Source of the DNA: Mycobacterium sp. SVM_VP21
GTDB lineage: Bacteria > Actinomycetota > Actinomycetes > Mycobacteriales > Mycobacteriaceae
Reading direction: 5' to 3'
Length of the DNA: 64,000 nt
Assembly (NCBI GenBank): GCA_024758765.1
Contig: CP101406.1
Location: forward strand, 372,001-436,000
This document shows positions 1 to 11,745 of this stretch, one piece after another (position 1 is the first letter of the stretch; each line of letters opens with the position of its first letter). The notes beneath the pieces are model-generated. The model searched no databases. It was not told where the DNA came from and saw nothing but the letters and a program-made list of their open reading frames with translations. Both the position numbers and the translations under genes were made by a program.

Positions 1-278
1 ACCAGTGGTTCCCGGATCGCTTGGCCGCTGTCGGGCCCGCCGGCGGCCAGCAACGTCGCGGTCAGGGCTCCGCGGTCCGCCGAGGGAAGCCGGCCCGAGC
101 CCGTGAGCAGCAGCACCGAATTCGCGTCCACGCCGGCGGCGATGTGGGCGGTGGCCAGCTCCACCAGCAGGCGGGTCTTGCCGGTGCCGGGGCCTCCGCG
201 CACCTGCACGACGCCACGCGCACGCGGATCGAGCGCCGCGGCGACCTGCGCGGTGGGCGATCCCCAATCGTGTGGCAT
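1..278 (-). CDS. adnA: AdnA-type helicase-nuclease subunit, N-terminal part (gene runs off the window)
   Basis: Only the first 92 codons are present. The ATG at 276-278 opens a protein with a P-loop GGPGTGKT at residues 28-35, followed by a UvrD-like helicase start. It is divergent from the lipV homologue 58 bp away, which is the arrangement of Rv3202c (adnA) and Rv3203 (lipV). AdnA pairs with AdnB as the mycobacterial end-resecting helicase-nuclease. The nuclease domain and the rest of the motor lie outside the window, so the assignment rests on the Walker A motif and synteny. A different UvrD/RecB-family protein cannot be excluded from this fragment alone. Confidence 0.75.
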   Translation of the reverse strand, partial: MPHDWGSPTAQVAAALDPRARGVVQVRGGPGTGKTRLLVELATAHIAAGVDANSVLLLTGSGRLPSADRGALTATLLAAGGPDSGQAIREPL

Positions 279-336
279 GCCGCCTATGAGAGCACTGCCC
301 TCCGACAAGTGTGGGCGCGGCTGGCACCATCGACGG

Positions 337-1125
337 GTGAATCCCGATCATCGACTGCATGTGCACCGCTACGGCCCGGACGCACCGGTGGGGCTCCTGG
401 CGGTCCACGGGCTGACCGGTCACGGGGCGCGCTGGCGCTACGTGGCCGAGCAGCTGTCCGACATTGCCGTCGCCGCGCCGGACCTGATCGGCCACGGGCA
501 CTCGTCGTGGGCGGCCCCGTGGAGCATCGACGCCAACGTCGCGGCGCTGGTGGCGCTGCTGGAGGGCACCGCTGACGGCCCCATTCCGGTGGTCGCGCAT
601 TCCTTCGGCGGTGCGATCGCGCTGCATCTGGCCGCGGCACGGCCCGACCTGGTCGACGCGCTGATCCTGCTCGACCCGGCGATCGGCCTGGACGGCGAGT
701 GGATGGCCACGATCGCCGCCGCGATGCTGGCCTCCCCCGACTACCCCGACCCCGCCGAGGCGCGGGCCGAGAAAGAGAACGGCGCCTGGTCCGACGTGGA
801 TCCCGGCCTGCTCGACATCGAACTCGATGAGCATCTGGTCGCGCTACCCTCGGGCCGCTTCGGTTGGCGTATCAGCGTGCCCGCGATGATGTCGTACTGG
901 AGCGAGTTGGCCCGCGCTATCGTGCTGCCGAAATCCACGCCGACCACCGTGGTCCGGGCCACCCGCACCTCGCCGCCGTATGTGGAAGCGGCGCTCATCG
1001 ATGGTTTGCGCGATCGGCTGGGCGCGAACTTCCAGCTGGTCGACTTCGACTGCAATCACATGGTCGACCAGGCCCGTCCCGCCGAGGCTGCCGCCGTGAT
1101 CCGCGCGCAGCTGGCCCGGCGCTAG
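337..1125 (+). CDS. lipV: alpha/beta hydrolase (LipV-like)
   Basis: A 262-residue alpha/beta hydrolase starting at GTG 337. The oxyanion-hole strand ends in VHGLTGHG near residue 25, the nucleophile elbow is AHSFGG with Ser89, and the likely catalytic histidine is His241 in DCNHMVDQ near the C-terminus. It has no signal peptide or membrane helix, so it is probably cytosolic. The position between adnA and the alkyltransferase-like gene matches Rv3203 (lipV), described as a lipase/esterase. The substrate cannot be read from the sequence. An in-frame ATG at 289 is the alternative start. It would add 16 residues that look unlike the family, so the GTG next to the first core strand is preferred. 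Confidence 0.8.
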   Translation: MNPDHRLHVHRYGPDAPVGLLAVHGLTGHGARWRYVAEQLSDIAVAAPDLIGHGHSSWAAPWSIDANVAALVALLEGTADGPIPVVAHSFGGAIALHLAAARPDLVDALILLDPAIGLDGEWMATIAAAMLASPDYPDPAEARAEKENGAWSDVDPGLLDIELDEHLVALPSGRFGWRISVPAMMSYWSELARAIVLPKSTPTTVVRATRTSPPYVEAALIDGLRDRLGANFQLVDFDCNHMVDQARPAEAAAVIRAQLARR

Positions 1126-1136
1126 GAGCGCAGTCC

Positions 1137-1433
1137 GTGGCGGCCGTCACCGACGAACAGGTCGAGCTGGTGCGCGCGCTGATCATCAGCGTGCCCGCCG
1201 GCCGGGTCACCACCTATGGCGACGTCGCTTCGGCGGCAGGGCTTTCCAGTCCCCGCATTGTGGGCTGGATTCTGCGGATCGACGGCACGGACCTGCCCTG
1301 GCACCGGGTGCTCCTGGCGTCGGGACGGCCGGCGGACCACTTACGTACCGAGCAGCTGGAACGTCTTCGCGCCGAAGGAGTCCTGGCCGTCGACGGGAAA
1401 GTGGATCTGCGCACGCTGCGACACCGGTTCTGA
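1137..1433 (+). CDS. alkyltransferase-like protein (ATL), MGMT family without the acceptor cysteine
   Basis: A 98-residue protein equal to the DNA-binding C-terminal domain of O6-alkylguanine-DNA alkyltransferase, starting at GTG 1137, 11 bp after lipV. The active-site motif is PWHRV at residues 54-58, so Trp55 replaces the alkyl-acceptor cysteine of PCHRV. The base-flipping tyrosine (Tyr27 in TTYGDVA) and the arginine finger (Arg40 in SPRIVG) are kept. ATL proteins with this substitution bind O6-alkylguanine without repairing it and hand the lesion to nucleotide excision repair. That role is known for the family and inferred here. The gene occupies the position of Rv3204. Confidence 0.9.
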   Translation: MAAVTDEQVELVRALIISVPAGRVTTYGDVASAAGLSSPRIVGWILRIDGTDLPWHRVLLASGRPADHLRTEQLERLRAEGVLAVDGKVDLRTLRHRF

Positions 1434-1526
1434 GGGTGGCACATTCGGCGAGCGTGTAATCAGGCCGAAAGAACAGCCCGAGAACCCGCGCTGAGTACAC
1501 GTTCGGCGAGAAGCGAGAAGCGAAGG

Positions 1527-2381
1527 CTAGAGCGCCAGGCGGACCAACGCCGCAGTGCGGGCCAACCCGGGGAACGCCTCCTCGGTCGAACGCGGATGCA
1601 GAGCATGTACGGCAAGTCGGAACATCAACGCGCGCAGCAACATCTGCGGCCACTCGGGCAGCGTTTCCCAGCGTTCGATCAGCCCGTCGTCGGCATCACC
1701 CCACGACAGGGCATCCACCACCACCACGCCGGCCGCCCACGAGGCGGGCCGCCAGTAGGGCGTGATGTCGGTGATACCGGGCGCGGCGGCGCCGGAGAAC
1801 AGCACCGTGCCGTACAGGTCGCCATGCACCAACTGGCTGGGGCTCTTGGTGGGCTTACGCAAGGTGGCCAGCTGGTTGATCAGGTCGATCGACCGCTGAC
1901 CGTCCACCGACCCCGGGGCTAGCCGTGCACCGGCCTGCAGCGAGGCGAATGGCCGTTCCTCCCAGGCCGCCCGATCCGCGGCGATGAACACGTCGACGTC
2001 GGCCCACGGCGCCACCGGTGCCTGGGTCAAGAATCGGGGCCGCTCCAACTTGGAGGTGGCTTCGTGCAGTCGAACCGCCGCGGACACCACCTCGTCATGG
2101 CGCGGCTCGGGACTGCCGCCGACGAAGGTGTCCGCGCGCCAACCCGACACCACATAGCGTCCGTCGGTGGAACGCACCGGGCGGGCCAGGCGGATGCCGT
2201 CGGCGAACAGGGTCTCGCGTACTTTCGCCGACCACGCGGCCCTGGCATGGTCGGCGACCATCGACAGGACCACTTCCCCGCACTTCCAGCCGTCTTCCCA
2301 GCCGGCACCGAGCGGCGTGGGCGAAACGTTGCGAGTACCGAACGTCGCCAGCACATGTTCGGGCGGCGGCTCGATGGTCAC
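1527..2381 (-). CDS. conserved actinobacterial protein, phosphotransferase-like (Rv3205c family)
   Basis: A 284-residue protein from ATG 2379-2381, matching the position and size of Rv3205c. It contains LVHGDLYGTVLF near residue 185 and ITDITPYWRP near residue 210, which resemble the HGD catalytic loop and the downstream aspartate of aminoglycoside/choline-type phosphotransferases. I did not find a confident ATP-binding lysine region. It is best treated as an uncharacterised actinobacterial family with a possible kinase fold. It is convergent with the ATL gene, and a REP-like doublet separates it from moeZ. Function unknown. Confidence 0.7.
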   Translation of the reverse strand: MTIEPPPEHVLATFGTRNVSPTPLGAGWEDGWKCGEVVLSMVADHARAAWSAKVRETLFADGIRLARPVRSTDGRYVVSGWRADTFVGGSPEPRHDEVVSAAVRLHEATSKLERPRFLTQAPVAPWADVDVFIAADRAAWEERPFASLQAGARLAPGSVDGQRSIDLINQLATLRKPTKSPSQLVHGDLYGTVLFSGAAAPGITDITPYWRPASWAAGVVVVDALSWGDADDGLIERWETLPEWPQMLLRALMFRLAVHALHPRSTEEAFPGLARTAALVRLAL

Positions 2382-2396
2382 GCGATAAGACTAGCC

Positions 2397-2495
2397 GCGG
2401 TGATCGCAAGCACGGCGGAGCCGGGCGCGGCGGGTCACCGTCATTAGTCACGGTGATCGCAAGCACGGCGGAGCCGGGCACGGCGGGTCACCGCC
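2397..2495. repeat. REP-like palindromic repeat, tandem doublet (locus 1)
   Basis: Two copies of a ~45-bp GC-rich imperfect palindrome, period 53 bp, lie between the 3' end of moeZ and the start of the Rv3205c-type gene. The core reads GATCGCAAGCACGGCGGAGC followed by CGGGC and a GGGTCACCG end. The same element occurs as doublets at 6939-7038, 10751-10855 and 53605-53705. Confidence 0.85.
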
Positions 2496-2503
2496 ATAAA
2501 CCG

Positions 2504-5967
<3,464 letters not shown>

Positions 5968-6067
5968 GCCGGCCCCTTTCGTTTGCGGTGGGCGTTGTTA
6001 AGCAGGCTAGTGGACGGGGACCCGGTTGGTGCGCACCGGCTGTTCGCCCTTGGCGATAACCGTCTTC

Positions 6068-6475
6068 TCAGCGTTGTTGAATGCGAACCATATTGCCGGC
6101 GGGATCACGGAAAGCGCAGTCCCGCACGCCATATGGCTGTTCCGTCGGTTCTTGGACCACTTCAGCGTCCGCCGCCTGCAACCGGTCGAACGCGCCGTCG
6201 AGGTCCTTGGAGGCCAGCAGAAGCGTGCCGTAGGTCCCCTTGGCCATCATTTCGGCGATGACGCGGCGCTCAGCGTCGGTGATCCCGGGGTTGGCCGCCG
6301 GCGGGAACAGAACGATCGAGGTATCGGGCTGATTGGGGGGTCCGACCGTGATCCAGCGCATTTTGCCTTTTCCGACGTCCAGGCGCACCTCGAAACCCAG
6401 CGCGTCGCGGTAGAAGGCCAGGGAGGCTTCCGGGTCGTCGTGCGGCAGGAAACTCGAATGAATGGTGATATCCAT
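6068..6475 (-). CDS. glyoxalase/bleomycin-resistance (VOC) family protein
   Basis: A 135-residue single-domain VOC protein from ATG 6473-6475. It shows the paired beta-alpha-beta-beta-beta modules: HSSFLPHDDPEASLAFYRD at the start, and YGVRDCAFRDPAGNMVRIQQ at the end, where the second metal-binding or substrate face normally lies. VOC proteins include glyoxalases, dioxygenases and drug-binding proteins, and the sequence does not select one. It starts 5 bp downstream of the AraC-family gene on the same strand, so the two form an operon. The pair is not part of the M. tuberculosis order as I remember it and looks accessory. Confidence 0.8.
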   Translation of the reverse strand: MDITIHSSFLPHDDPEASLAFYRDALGFEVRLDVGKGKMRWITVGPPNQPDTSIVLFPPAANPGITDAERRVIAEMMAKGTYGTLLLASKDLDGAFDRLQAADAEVVQEPTEQPYGVRDCAFRDPAGNMVRIQQR

Positions 6476-6480
6476 AGCGG

Positions 6481-6924
6481 TCACGGTAGGTGCAGCGCGC
6501 CGGCTGGGGCTTCTCGATTCCTGATCGGTCTGGTGACCTGTTTTTCCAGGCACGACGGGATGCCCTCGGTGAGGTGCATGGTCTCCGCCCGGTAGCGGCT
6601 GGGTGGCATTCCGACGAGTTCGGTGAAGCGCGTACTGAAGGTCCCCAGCGATGAGCAGCCCACCGCGAAACAGACTTCGGTGACGCTCATGTCGCCGCGC
6701 CGCAGCAGTGCCATCGCGCGTTCGATCCGGCGGGTCATCAGGTAGGAGTACGGCGATTCGCCGTAGGCAAGCTTGAATTGTCGCGACAAGTGTCCCGTGG
6801 ACAGGTGCACGTCGCTCGCGAGTGCGTCCAGGTTCAGCGGTTGGGCGTAGTCGCGGTCGATCCGGTCCCGGACGCGCCGCAGCCGCGCCAGATCACGCAG
6901 ATCCTGGGCATGCCCGCCGGTCAC
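6481..6924 (-). CDS. AraC family transcriptional regulator, DNA-binding domain only
   Basis: A 147-residue protein consisting almost only of the AraC double helix-turn-helix: LDALASDVHLSTGHLSRQFK (about residues 30-50) and VTEVCFAVGCSSLGTFSTRF (about 80-100), ending in the family signature VGMPPSRYR. There is no N-terminal sensor domain, so an effector-binding function would have to come from elsewhere. It is directly upstream of the VOC gene and probably regulates it, since AraC-VOC pairs are a common arrangement. A REP-like doublet lies immediately upstream. Confidence 0.85.
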   Translation of the reverse strand: MTGGHAQDLRDLARLRRVRDRIDRDYAQPLNLDALASDVHLSTGHLSRQFKLAYGESPYSYLMTRRIERAMALLRRGDMSVTEVCFAVGCSSLGTFSTRFTELVGMPPSRYRAETMHLTEGIPSCLEKQVTRPIRNREAPAGALHLP

Positions 6925-6938
6925 GTGCTGACATTATC

Positions 6939-7038
6939 GCGGCGACCCGCTTCGCCCGGCTCCGCCGCGCTCGCGATCGCCGCTAAGCCATGGCGGCGAC
7001 CCGCTTCGCCCGGCTCCGCCGCGCTCGCGATCGCCGCT
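6939..7038. repeat. REP-like palindromic repeat, tandem doublet (locus 2)
   Basis: Two copies with 54-bp period, orientation opposite to locus 1. Each 45-nt unit begins GCGGCGA and ends TCGCCGC, a perfect 7-bp terminal inverted repeat, so it can fold as a long imperfect hairpin. The second copy contains the stop codon of the ferritin-like gene at 7037-7039. Confidence 0.88.
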
Positions 7039-7732
7039 AGGCCAGACCCAGCTCGCGCATGCGTTCGTCGTGGGTGTGTTGGAGGCGATCGAAGAACCCG
7101 GCCAGCTGGGCCAGCCCGGCCGCCCCCGACACCACCAGATCGACGAGTTCGTCGCGATCGGCCAACACGTACTGGGCCTGGGTGATGGCCTCACCGAGCA
7201 GGCGACGCGACCACAACGCCAGCCGGCTGCGTTGTTTGGCGCTGGCCGTGACCGCACCGCGCACCTCGTCGACGACGAACTGCGAATGCTTGGTCTCGGC
7301 GAGCACCGCGCGCACCACATCGCCCACCTCGTCGGGCAGCCCGTCGGCGATCTGCAGGTAGAAGTCGGCCGCCATCGCGTCGCCGATGTAGGTCTTGACC
7401 AATGCCTCCAGCCAGGTGCTGGGCATCGTCAGCCGATGGTAATTGTCAAGGGCGGTAGCGTATTTCGACATAGCCGCGACCACATCGACACCGCGGCGAT
7501 CAAGCGCTTCGCGGAGCAGTTCGAAGTGGCCCATCTCCGCGGCGGCCATCGCCGCCATCGAGATCCGGCCACGCAGATCGGGTGCCATCCGGGCTTCGTC
7601 GGTGAGCCGGTAGAACGCGGCCACCTCGCCATAGGCCAGCACCGCGAAAAGCTCGTTGACACCGGGATGATCGGCGGACAGCCGCGGCGGGGAAGACTGC
7701 GCTTCCGCGTCGGCGGAGGGAACCGAATTCAT
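7037..7732 (-). CDS. ferritin-like fold protein (Rv3210c family)
   Basis: Starting at ATG 7730-7732 the protein has 231 residues, the length I recall for Rv3210c. It is a four-helix ferritin-like domain with diiron-type ligands: a Glu in YGEVAAFYR, the E..H pair in AAEMGHFELL, and ETKHSQF in the last core helix. Related actinobacterial proteins are annotated as ferritin-like or tRNA-hydroxylase-like, and the reaction is not established. Upstream GTG and TTG codons could extend it by up to 9 residues. It is divergent from rhlE, with 255 bp between the starts that hold no further gene. Confidence 0.8.
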   Translation of the reverse strand: MNSVPSADAEAQSSPPRLSADHPGVNELFAVLAYGEVAAFYRLTDEARMAPDLRGRISMAAMAAAEMGHFELLREALDRRGVDVVAAMSKYATALDNYHRLTMPSTWLEALVKTYIGDAMAADFYLQIADGLPDEVGDVVRAVLAETKHSQFVVDEVRGAVTASAKQRSRLALWSRRLLGEAITQAQYVLADRDELVDLVVSGAAGLAQLAGFFDRLQHTHDERMRELGLA

Positions 7733-7987
7733 CACCACACTGTATGCGTTCCGCGGCAATGGACCGATGCCCGGCCCGACCAGGTACTATGAGCCATAGG
7801 CAGTGCCTCTTCGGCGCTGCCGCGCAATGTGCGTACACGTGGTTGGCCCGCCTCCTCGGCGAGTGCAGGGCCCCCGGCGGTGCCTTCGAATATGGGCAAA
7901 GTATCGACCGTCTCCAGTGTGTGCGCCCCGACCCGCACCGCGATCGACTGACATACCGCGCCGACTTCGAAAGGCATCTGCCCGCGC

Positions 7988-9499
7988 ATGACCCCACTGA
8001 TCTCTACCACCGTTCCCACTACCCCTCCGAGCTTCGCCGAACTGGGCGTTCGCGACGAGATCGTCCGCGCACTGGCCGAGGATGGTATCGAGCACGCCTT
8101 CGCGATCCAGGAGCTGACGTTGCCACTGGCCCTGGCCGGCGACGACCTGATCGGCCAGGCCCGCACCGGTATGGGCAAGACCTACGGCTTCGGCATCCCG
8201 CTGCTGCAGCGGGTCACCACCAGCCCGGACCGGCCACTGACCGGCGCACCCCGAGCGCTGGTCGTGGTACCCACCCGTGAGCTGTGCATCCAGGTCTCCG
8301 GTGACCTGGCCGACGCGGCCAAGTACCTGACCGCCGGAGACCGTCCCCTCTCGGTGCAGGCCATCTACGGCGGGCGGCCCTACGAACCGCAGATCGAGGC
8401 GCTGCAGGCCGGCGCCGACGTGGTGGTGGGCACCCCGGGCCGGCTGCTCGACCTGGCCCAGCAGGGACACCTACAGCTGGGCGGCCTGTCGGTGCTGGTG
8501 CTCGACGAGGCCGACGAAATGCTGGACCTGGGCTTCTTGCCCGACATCGAGCGCATCTTGTCCCGCATCCCCGACGACCGGCAGTCGATGCTGTTCTCGG
8601 CCACCATGCCCGGCCCGATCATCACGCTGGCCCGCAGCTTCATGAACCAGCCCACCCACATTCGTGCCGAGGCACCGCACTCTTCGGCGGTGCACGACGC
8701 CACCGAGCAGTTCGTCTACCGGGCCCACGCGCTGGACAAGGCCGAACTGGTGGCGCGGGTGCTGCAGGCCCGCGGCCGCGGCGCCACGATGATCTTCACC
8801 CGCACCAAGCGGACCGCCCAGAAGGTCGCCGACGACCTGGGCGAGCGCGGGTTCAAGGTGGGCGCGGTGCACGGCGATCTCAATCAGGTCGCCCGCGAGA
8901 AGGCTCTCAAGGCATTCCGCACGGGCGACATCGATGTGCTGGTGGCCACCGATGTGGCCGCCCGAGGAATCGACATCGACGACGTGACGCACGTGGTGAA
9001 CTACCAGTGCCCGGACGACGAGAAGACCTACGTGCACCGCATCGGCCGTACCGGCCGCGCCGGCAAGACCGGCGTCGCGGTCACCCTCGTCGACTGGGAC
9101 GAACTGGCCCGCTGGACGCTGATCGACAAGGCCCTCAACCTGTGCTGCCCGGACCCCGCGGAGACCTACTCGAGCTCCCCGCACCTGTTCACCGAGCTGA
9201 ACATCCCCACCGACGTCAGCGGCGCGATCGGCAAGGTACACCGGTCACCGGCCAAGCGGTCCGAGGACGAAACCCGCGAGACCGCGGCGGACCGCCAGCG
9301 AGCGCCCCGCAACGCCACCAGGTCACGGCGGCGCACCCGGGGTGGCCAGACGAACGCCGCCGACGGCGCCCCGCAGAGCGTCGAGGCGGGTGGGACCGGC
9401 ACCGCCGCGACCCCGGAGACCACCGGGCCCAGTGCGCCGCGGCGTCGCCGCCGTCGTCGCCCGAACAAGGCCGCGGCCGCTGCCGCGAACGGCAGCTGA
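7988..9499 (+). CDS. rhlE: DEAD-box ATP-dependent RNA helicase RhlE
   Basis: A 503-residue DEAD-box helicase. Motif Q is at FAIQELTLP, motif I at ARTGMGKT (about residue 60), motif Ia at VVPTREL, motif II DEADEMLDLGF (about 173), motif III FSATMP, motif V DVAARGID and motif VI HRIGRTGRAG. The last ~90 residues are a basic, Arg/Ala-rich low-complexity tail (TRSRRRTRGGQ, RRRRRRPNK) likely to bind RNA. It matches Rv3211 in position. Expected roles are RNA remodelling and ribosome or degradosome work. The following gene starts 14 bp downstream and is probably cotranscribed. Confidence 0.93.
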   Translation: MTPLISTTVPTTPPSFAELGVRDEIVRALAEDGIEHAFAIQELTLPLALAGDDLIGQARTGMGKTYGFGIPLLQRVTTSPDRPLTGAPRALVVVPTRELCIQVSGDLADAAKYLTAGDRPLSVQAIYGGRPYEPQIEALQAGADVVVGTPGRLLDLAQQGHLQLGGLSVLVLDEADEMLDLGFLPDIERILSRIPDDRQSMLFSATMPGPIITLARSFMNQPTHIRAEAPHSSAVHDATEQFVYRAHALDKAELVARVLQARGRGATMIFTRTKRTAQKVADDLGERGFKVGAVHGDLNQVAREKALKAFRTGDIDVLVATDVAARGIDIDDVTHVVNYQCPDDEKTYVHRIGRTGRAGKTGVAVTLVDWDELARWTLIDKALNLCCPDPAETYSSSPHLFTELNIPTDVSGAIGKVHRSPAKRSEDETRETAADRQRAPRNATRSRRRTRGGQTNAADGAPQSVEAGGTGTAATPETTGPSAPRRRRRRRPNKAAAAAANGS

Positions 9500-9513
9500 G
9501 CTAGGCCGCTGAG

Positions 9514-10749
9514 ATGGTGCGACCCGAGCGCCGCACCTCCGGTGATCTGGTCGCGGCGGCCGTGATCGCGGTCGTGATCGTCGTCGTCGGACTGGCCATC
9601 TGGTGGACCAGCGATGCCCGCGCCACGATCAGCCGGCCGGCATCGGACTCGGCGACCAATCCCCCATCGGCGGCGATGGTGCCCGCGGCGCTGTCGCAAC
9701 TGTGGACCGCGGCCAGCCCGGCAACCTGGGCGCCGGTGCTGGTCTCCGGCACGGTGATCACCGGCGACGGTCCGCGGATGAGTGGCCGCGACCCGGTCAC
9801 CGGGGACGAGCGCTGGAGCTACTCCCGCGACGTCGACCTATGCGCGGTGTCCTGGATCTACCGTTACGCCGTCGCGGTCTATCCCGATTCCCGCGGGTGC
9901 GGCCAGGTCAGCGCGGTCGTCGCCGCCGACGGCCAGCGGGGACCGGCCCGCACCAGCTACGCCGACCGGGCCGTGCGGGTCTCCTCCGAGGGCAACGCGG
10001 TGCTCTCGGCCGGCTCCACCCGCCTGGAACTGTGGCGTTCCGACTTGGTCCGAGTGATGTCTTACGGGGAAATCGATGCTCGAGTGAAACCCTCGGCGCG
10101 CGGGCGCGGACAGGGCTGCACCCTGGTCTCGGCAGCGGCGGCCTCCTCGGCGGTCTCGGTACTGGAGTCCTGCGCGGGCCAGGCCGATCTGCAACTGACC
10201 CTGCTGCGCGCGGGCAAGGAAGAAGACGAGCCGGAGACTCAGCACATCGCCGAACGCGGAGTGACCGCGGACTCCGGCGCCCGGGTACTTGCTGTGACCG
10301 ACTCCGACGCCGGCGCCAACACCGCGGTCTATCTGCCCACCCCGCAGCCCCGGATCGAGGTCGTCGACCAGACCGGGACCACGATCGCCAAGACCATGCT
10401 GCCGGCCAAACCCACCCCCGCCAGCGCCGCACTGCCGGTATCGCGGCCCACCGGGTTGATCTGTTGGTGGACCGGCGACGCCGTGATGGTGTTCGACTCC
10501 GGAACGCTGACCTACCGCTACACCATTCCGGGGTCGGGCGCCGCGGTTCCGTTGGGGCCGGCGGCGCGGATGGCCGATCGCCTACTGATCCCGGTGACCG
10601 ACGGCGTCGGCGTCTTCGACCAGGACACCGGCGCGCCTGAACGCATCATCCCGGTCAGCCGCCCGCCCGGGGTCTCGACGGTGTTTCCGGCGGTGTCGGG
10701 TCCGACGGTGTTGGAGCAGCGCGGCGATACCGTGGTCGCGCTGGGTTAA
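9514..10749 (+). CDS. membrane-anchored beta-propeller-like protein (Rv3212 family)
   Basis: A 411-residue protein with one N-terminal membrane anchor (LVAAAVIAVVIVVVGLAIWW, about residues 11-31) and a large exported domain with PQQ-like repeats such as GDGPRMSGRDPVTGDERWSY and LIPVTDGVGVFDQDTGAPE. The topology suggests a cell-envelope protein facing outward. Rv3212 is its positional counterpart, described as a conserved Ala/Val-rich protein. Scaffold or ligand-binding functions are possible and none can be chosen. A REP-like doublet separates its 3' end from the convergent parA-like gene. Confidence 0.82.
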   Translation: MVRPERRTSGDLVAAAVIAVVIVVVGLAIWWTSDARATISRPASDSATNPPSAAMVPAALSQLWTAASPATWAPVLVSGTVITGDGPRMSGRDPVTGDERWSYSRDVDLCAVSWIYRYAVAVYPDSRGCGQVSAVVAADGQRGPARTSYADRAVRVSSEGNAVLSAGSTRLELWRSDLVRVMSYGEIDARVKPSARGRGQGCTLVSAAAASSAVSVLESCAGQADLQLTLLRAGKEEDEPETQHIAERGVTADSGARVLAVTDSDAGANTAVYLPTPQPRIEVVDQTGTTIAKTMLPAKPTPASAALPVSRPTGLICWWTGDAVMVFDSGTLTYRYTIPGSGAAVPLGPAARMADRLLIPVTDGVGVFDQDTGAPERIIPVSRPPGVSTVFPAVSGPTVLEQRGDTVVALG

Positions 10750-10750
10750 T

Positions 10751-10855
10751 AGCGGCGACCCGCTTCGCCCGGCTCCGCCGCGCTTGCGATCACCGCTGGG
10801 TTAATAGCGGCGACCCGCTTCGCCCGGCTCCGCCGCGCTTGCGATCACCGCTGGG
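10751..10855. repeat. REP-like palindromic repeat, tandem doublet (locus 3)
   Basis: Two nearly identical copies with 55-bp period between the convergent 3' ends of the beta-propeller and parA-like genes. Even the linker GGGTTAAT repeats, so this pair arose by recent tandem duplication. Confidence 0.88.
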
Positions 10856-10866
10856 CTGATGGTCCG

Positions 10867-11667
10867 CTAGACCTCGGGAGTGAACGTGGGCAACGCCTTG
10901 CCGTTCTTCCAGTACCTGAGCAACGCCTCGGCCAGCTGCCGATAGGCCTGCGCGCCCTTGTTTTTGCGTCCGGCGATCACCGACGCCCCCGATGCGCTGG
11001 CCTCGGCGAAACGCACCGTCCGCGGGATCGGCGGGGCCAGCACCGGCAGGTCGTAGCGGTCGGCGATGTCGAGCAACACGTCGCGACTGTGGGTGGTGCG
11101 CGAGTCGTAGAGCGTCGGCAGGGCCCCCAGCAGACGCAGCTTGGGGTTGGTGATCTGCTGGACGTCGGAGACGGTGCGCAGGAATTGGCCGACGCCTCGA
11201 TGCGCCAGGGTCTCGCATTGCAGGGGCACGATCACCTCACCTGCCGCGGTGAGACCGTTGAGGGTCAGCACTCCCAAGGACGGCGGACAGTCGATGACTG
11301 CCACATCGAACTCGTCTTCCAGCTTGGCCAGCGCCCGCGCCAGGACATACTCGCGGCCCGCCCGCATCAGCAGCATCGCCTCGGCGCCGGCCAGGTCGAT
11401 GTTGGCCGGCAGCAGGGTCATCCCCTCGTCGGTCGGTACCAATGCCGTGTTGGGCTCCACCTCGCCCAGCAGCACTTCGTGCACCGACACCGGCAGCTTG
11501 TCGGGGTCGTGGCCCAGGGAGAAGGTCAGGCAGCCCTGCGGGTCGAGGTCGACCAGCAACACCCGCCGACCCAGCTCGGCCATCGCCGCACCTAGCGAAG
11601 CCACCGTCGTGGTCTTGGCCACGCCGCCTTTCTGGTTGGCAACCGCCAAGATCCGCATCCCCGTCAC
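10867..11667 (-). CDS. ParA/Soj-family ATPase (Rv3213c homologue)
   Basis: Starting at GTG 11665-11667 the protein has 266 residues, the length I recall for Rv3213c. An internal ATG at 11656-11658 gives 263. The deviant Walker A is NQKGGVAKTTT near residue 12, the A' motif is VDLDPQG, and Walker B is VIDCPPSLG. The C-terminus is basic. It is an orphan: no ParB gene or parS-like site was seen nearby, and the chromosomal parAB locus of mycobacteria lies near oriC. It probably positions cargo other than the chromosome origin, which is inference. It is divergent from gpm2. Confidence 0.87.
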   Translation of the reverse strand: MTGMRILAVANQKGGVAKTTTVASLGAAMAELGRRVLLVDLDPQGCLTFSLGHDPDKLPVSVHEVLLGEVEPNTALVPTDEGMTLLPANIDLAGAEAMLLMRAGREYVLARALAKLEDEFDVAVIDCPPSLGVLTLNGLTAAGEVIVPLQCETLAHRGVGQFLRTVSDVQQITNPKLRLLGALPTLYDSRTTHSRDVLLDIADRYDLPVLAPPIPRTVRFAEASASGASVIAGRKNKGAQAYRQLAEALLRYWKNGKALPTFTPEV

Positions 11668-11745
11668 ACCGACATACTGGCACGGCTTGGCTCCGCGGAG
11701 CACCAAACGCCGCTCGGTGTCCGCCGTCGGGCAGAATCGACGGGC

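Noticed and set aside
2397..2495. CRISPR-like array suggested by repeated units with short linkers
   Set aside because: Only two copies per site, variable linkers, no cas genes, and the same doublet is scattered over four loci, which fits a REP-type element.
10867..11658. Chromosome-partitioning parA of the origin region
   Set aside because: No ParB gene or parS-type palindrome nearby. It is the orphan ParA of the Rv3213c type.
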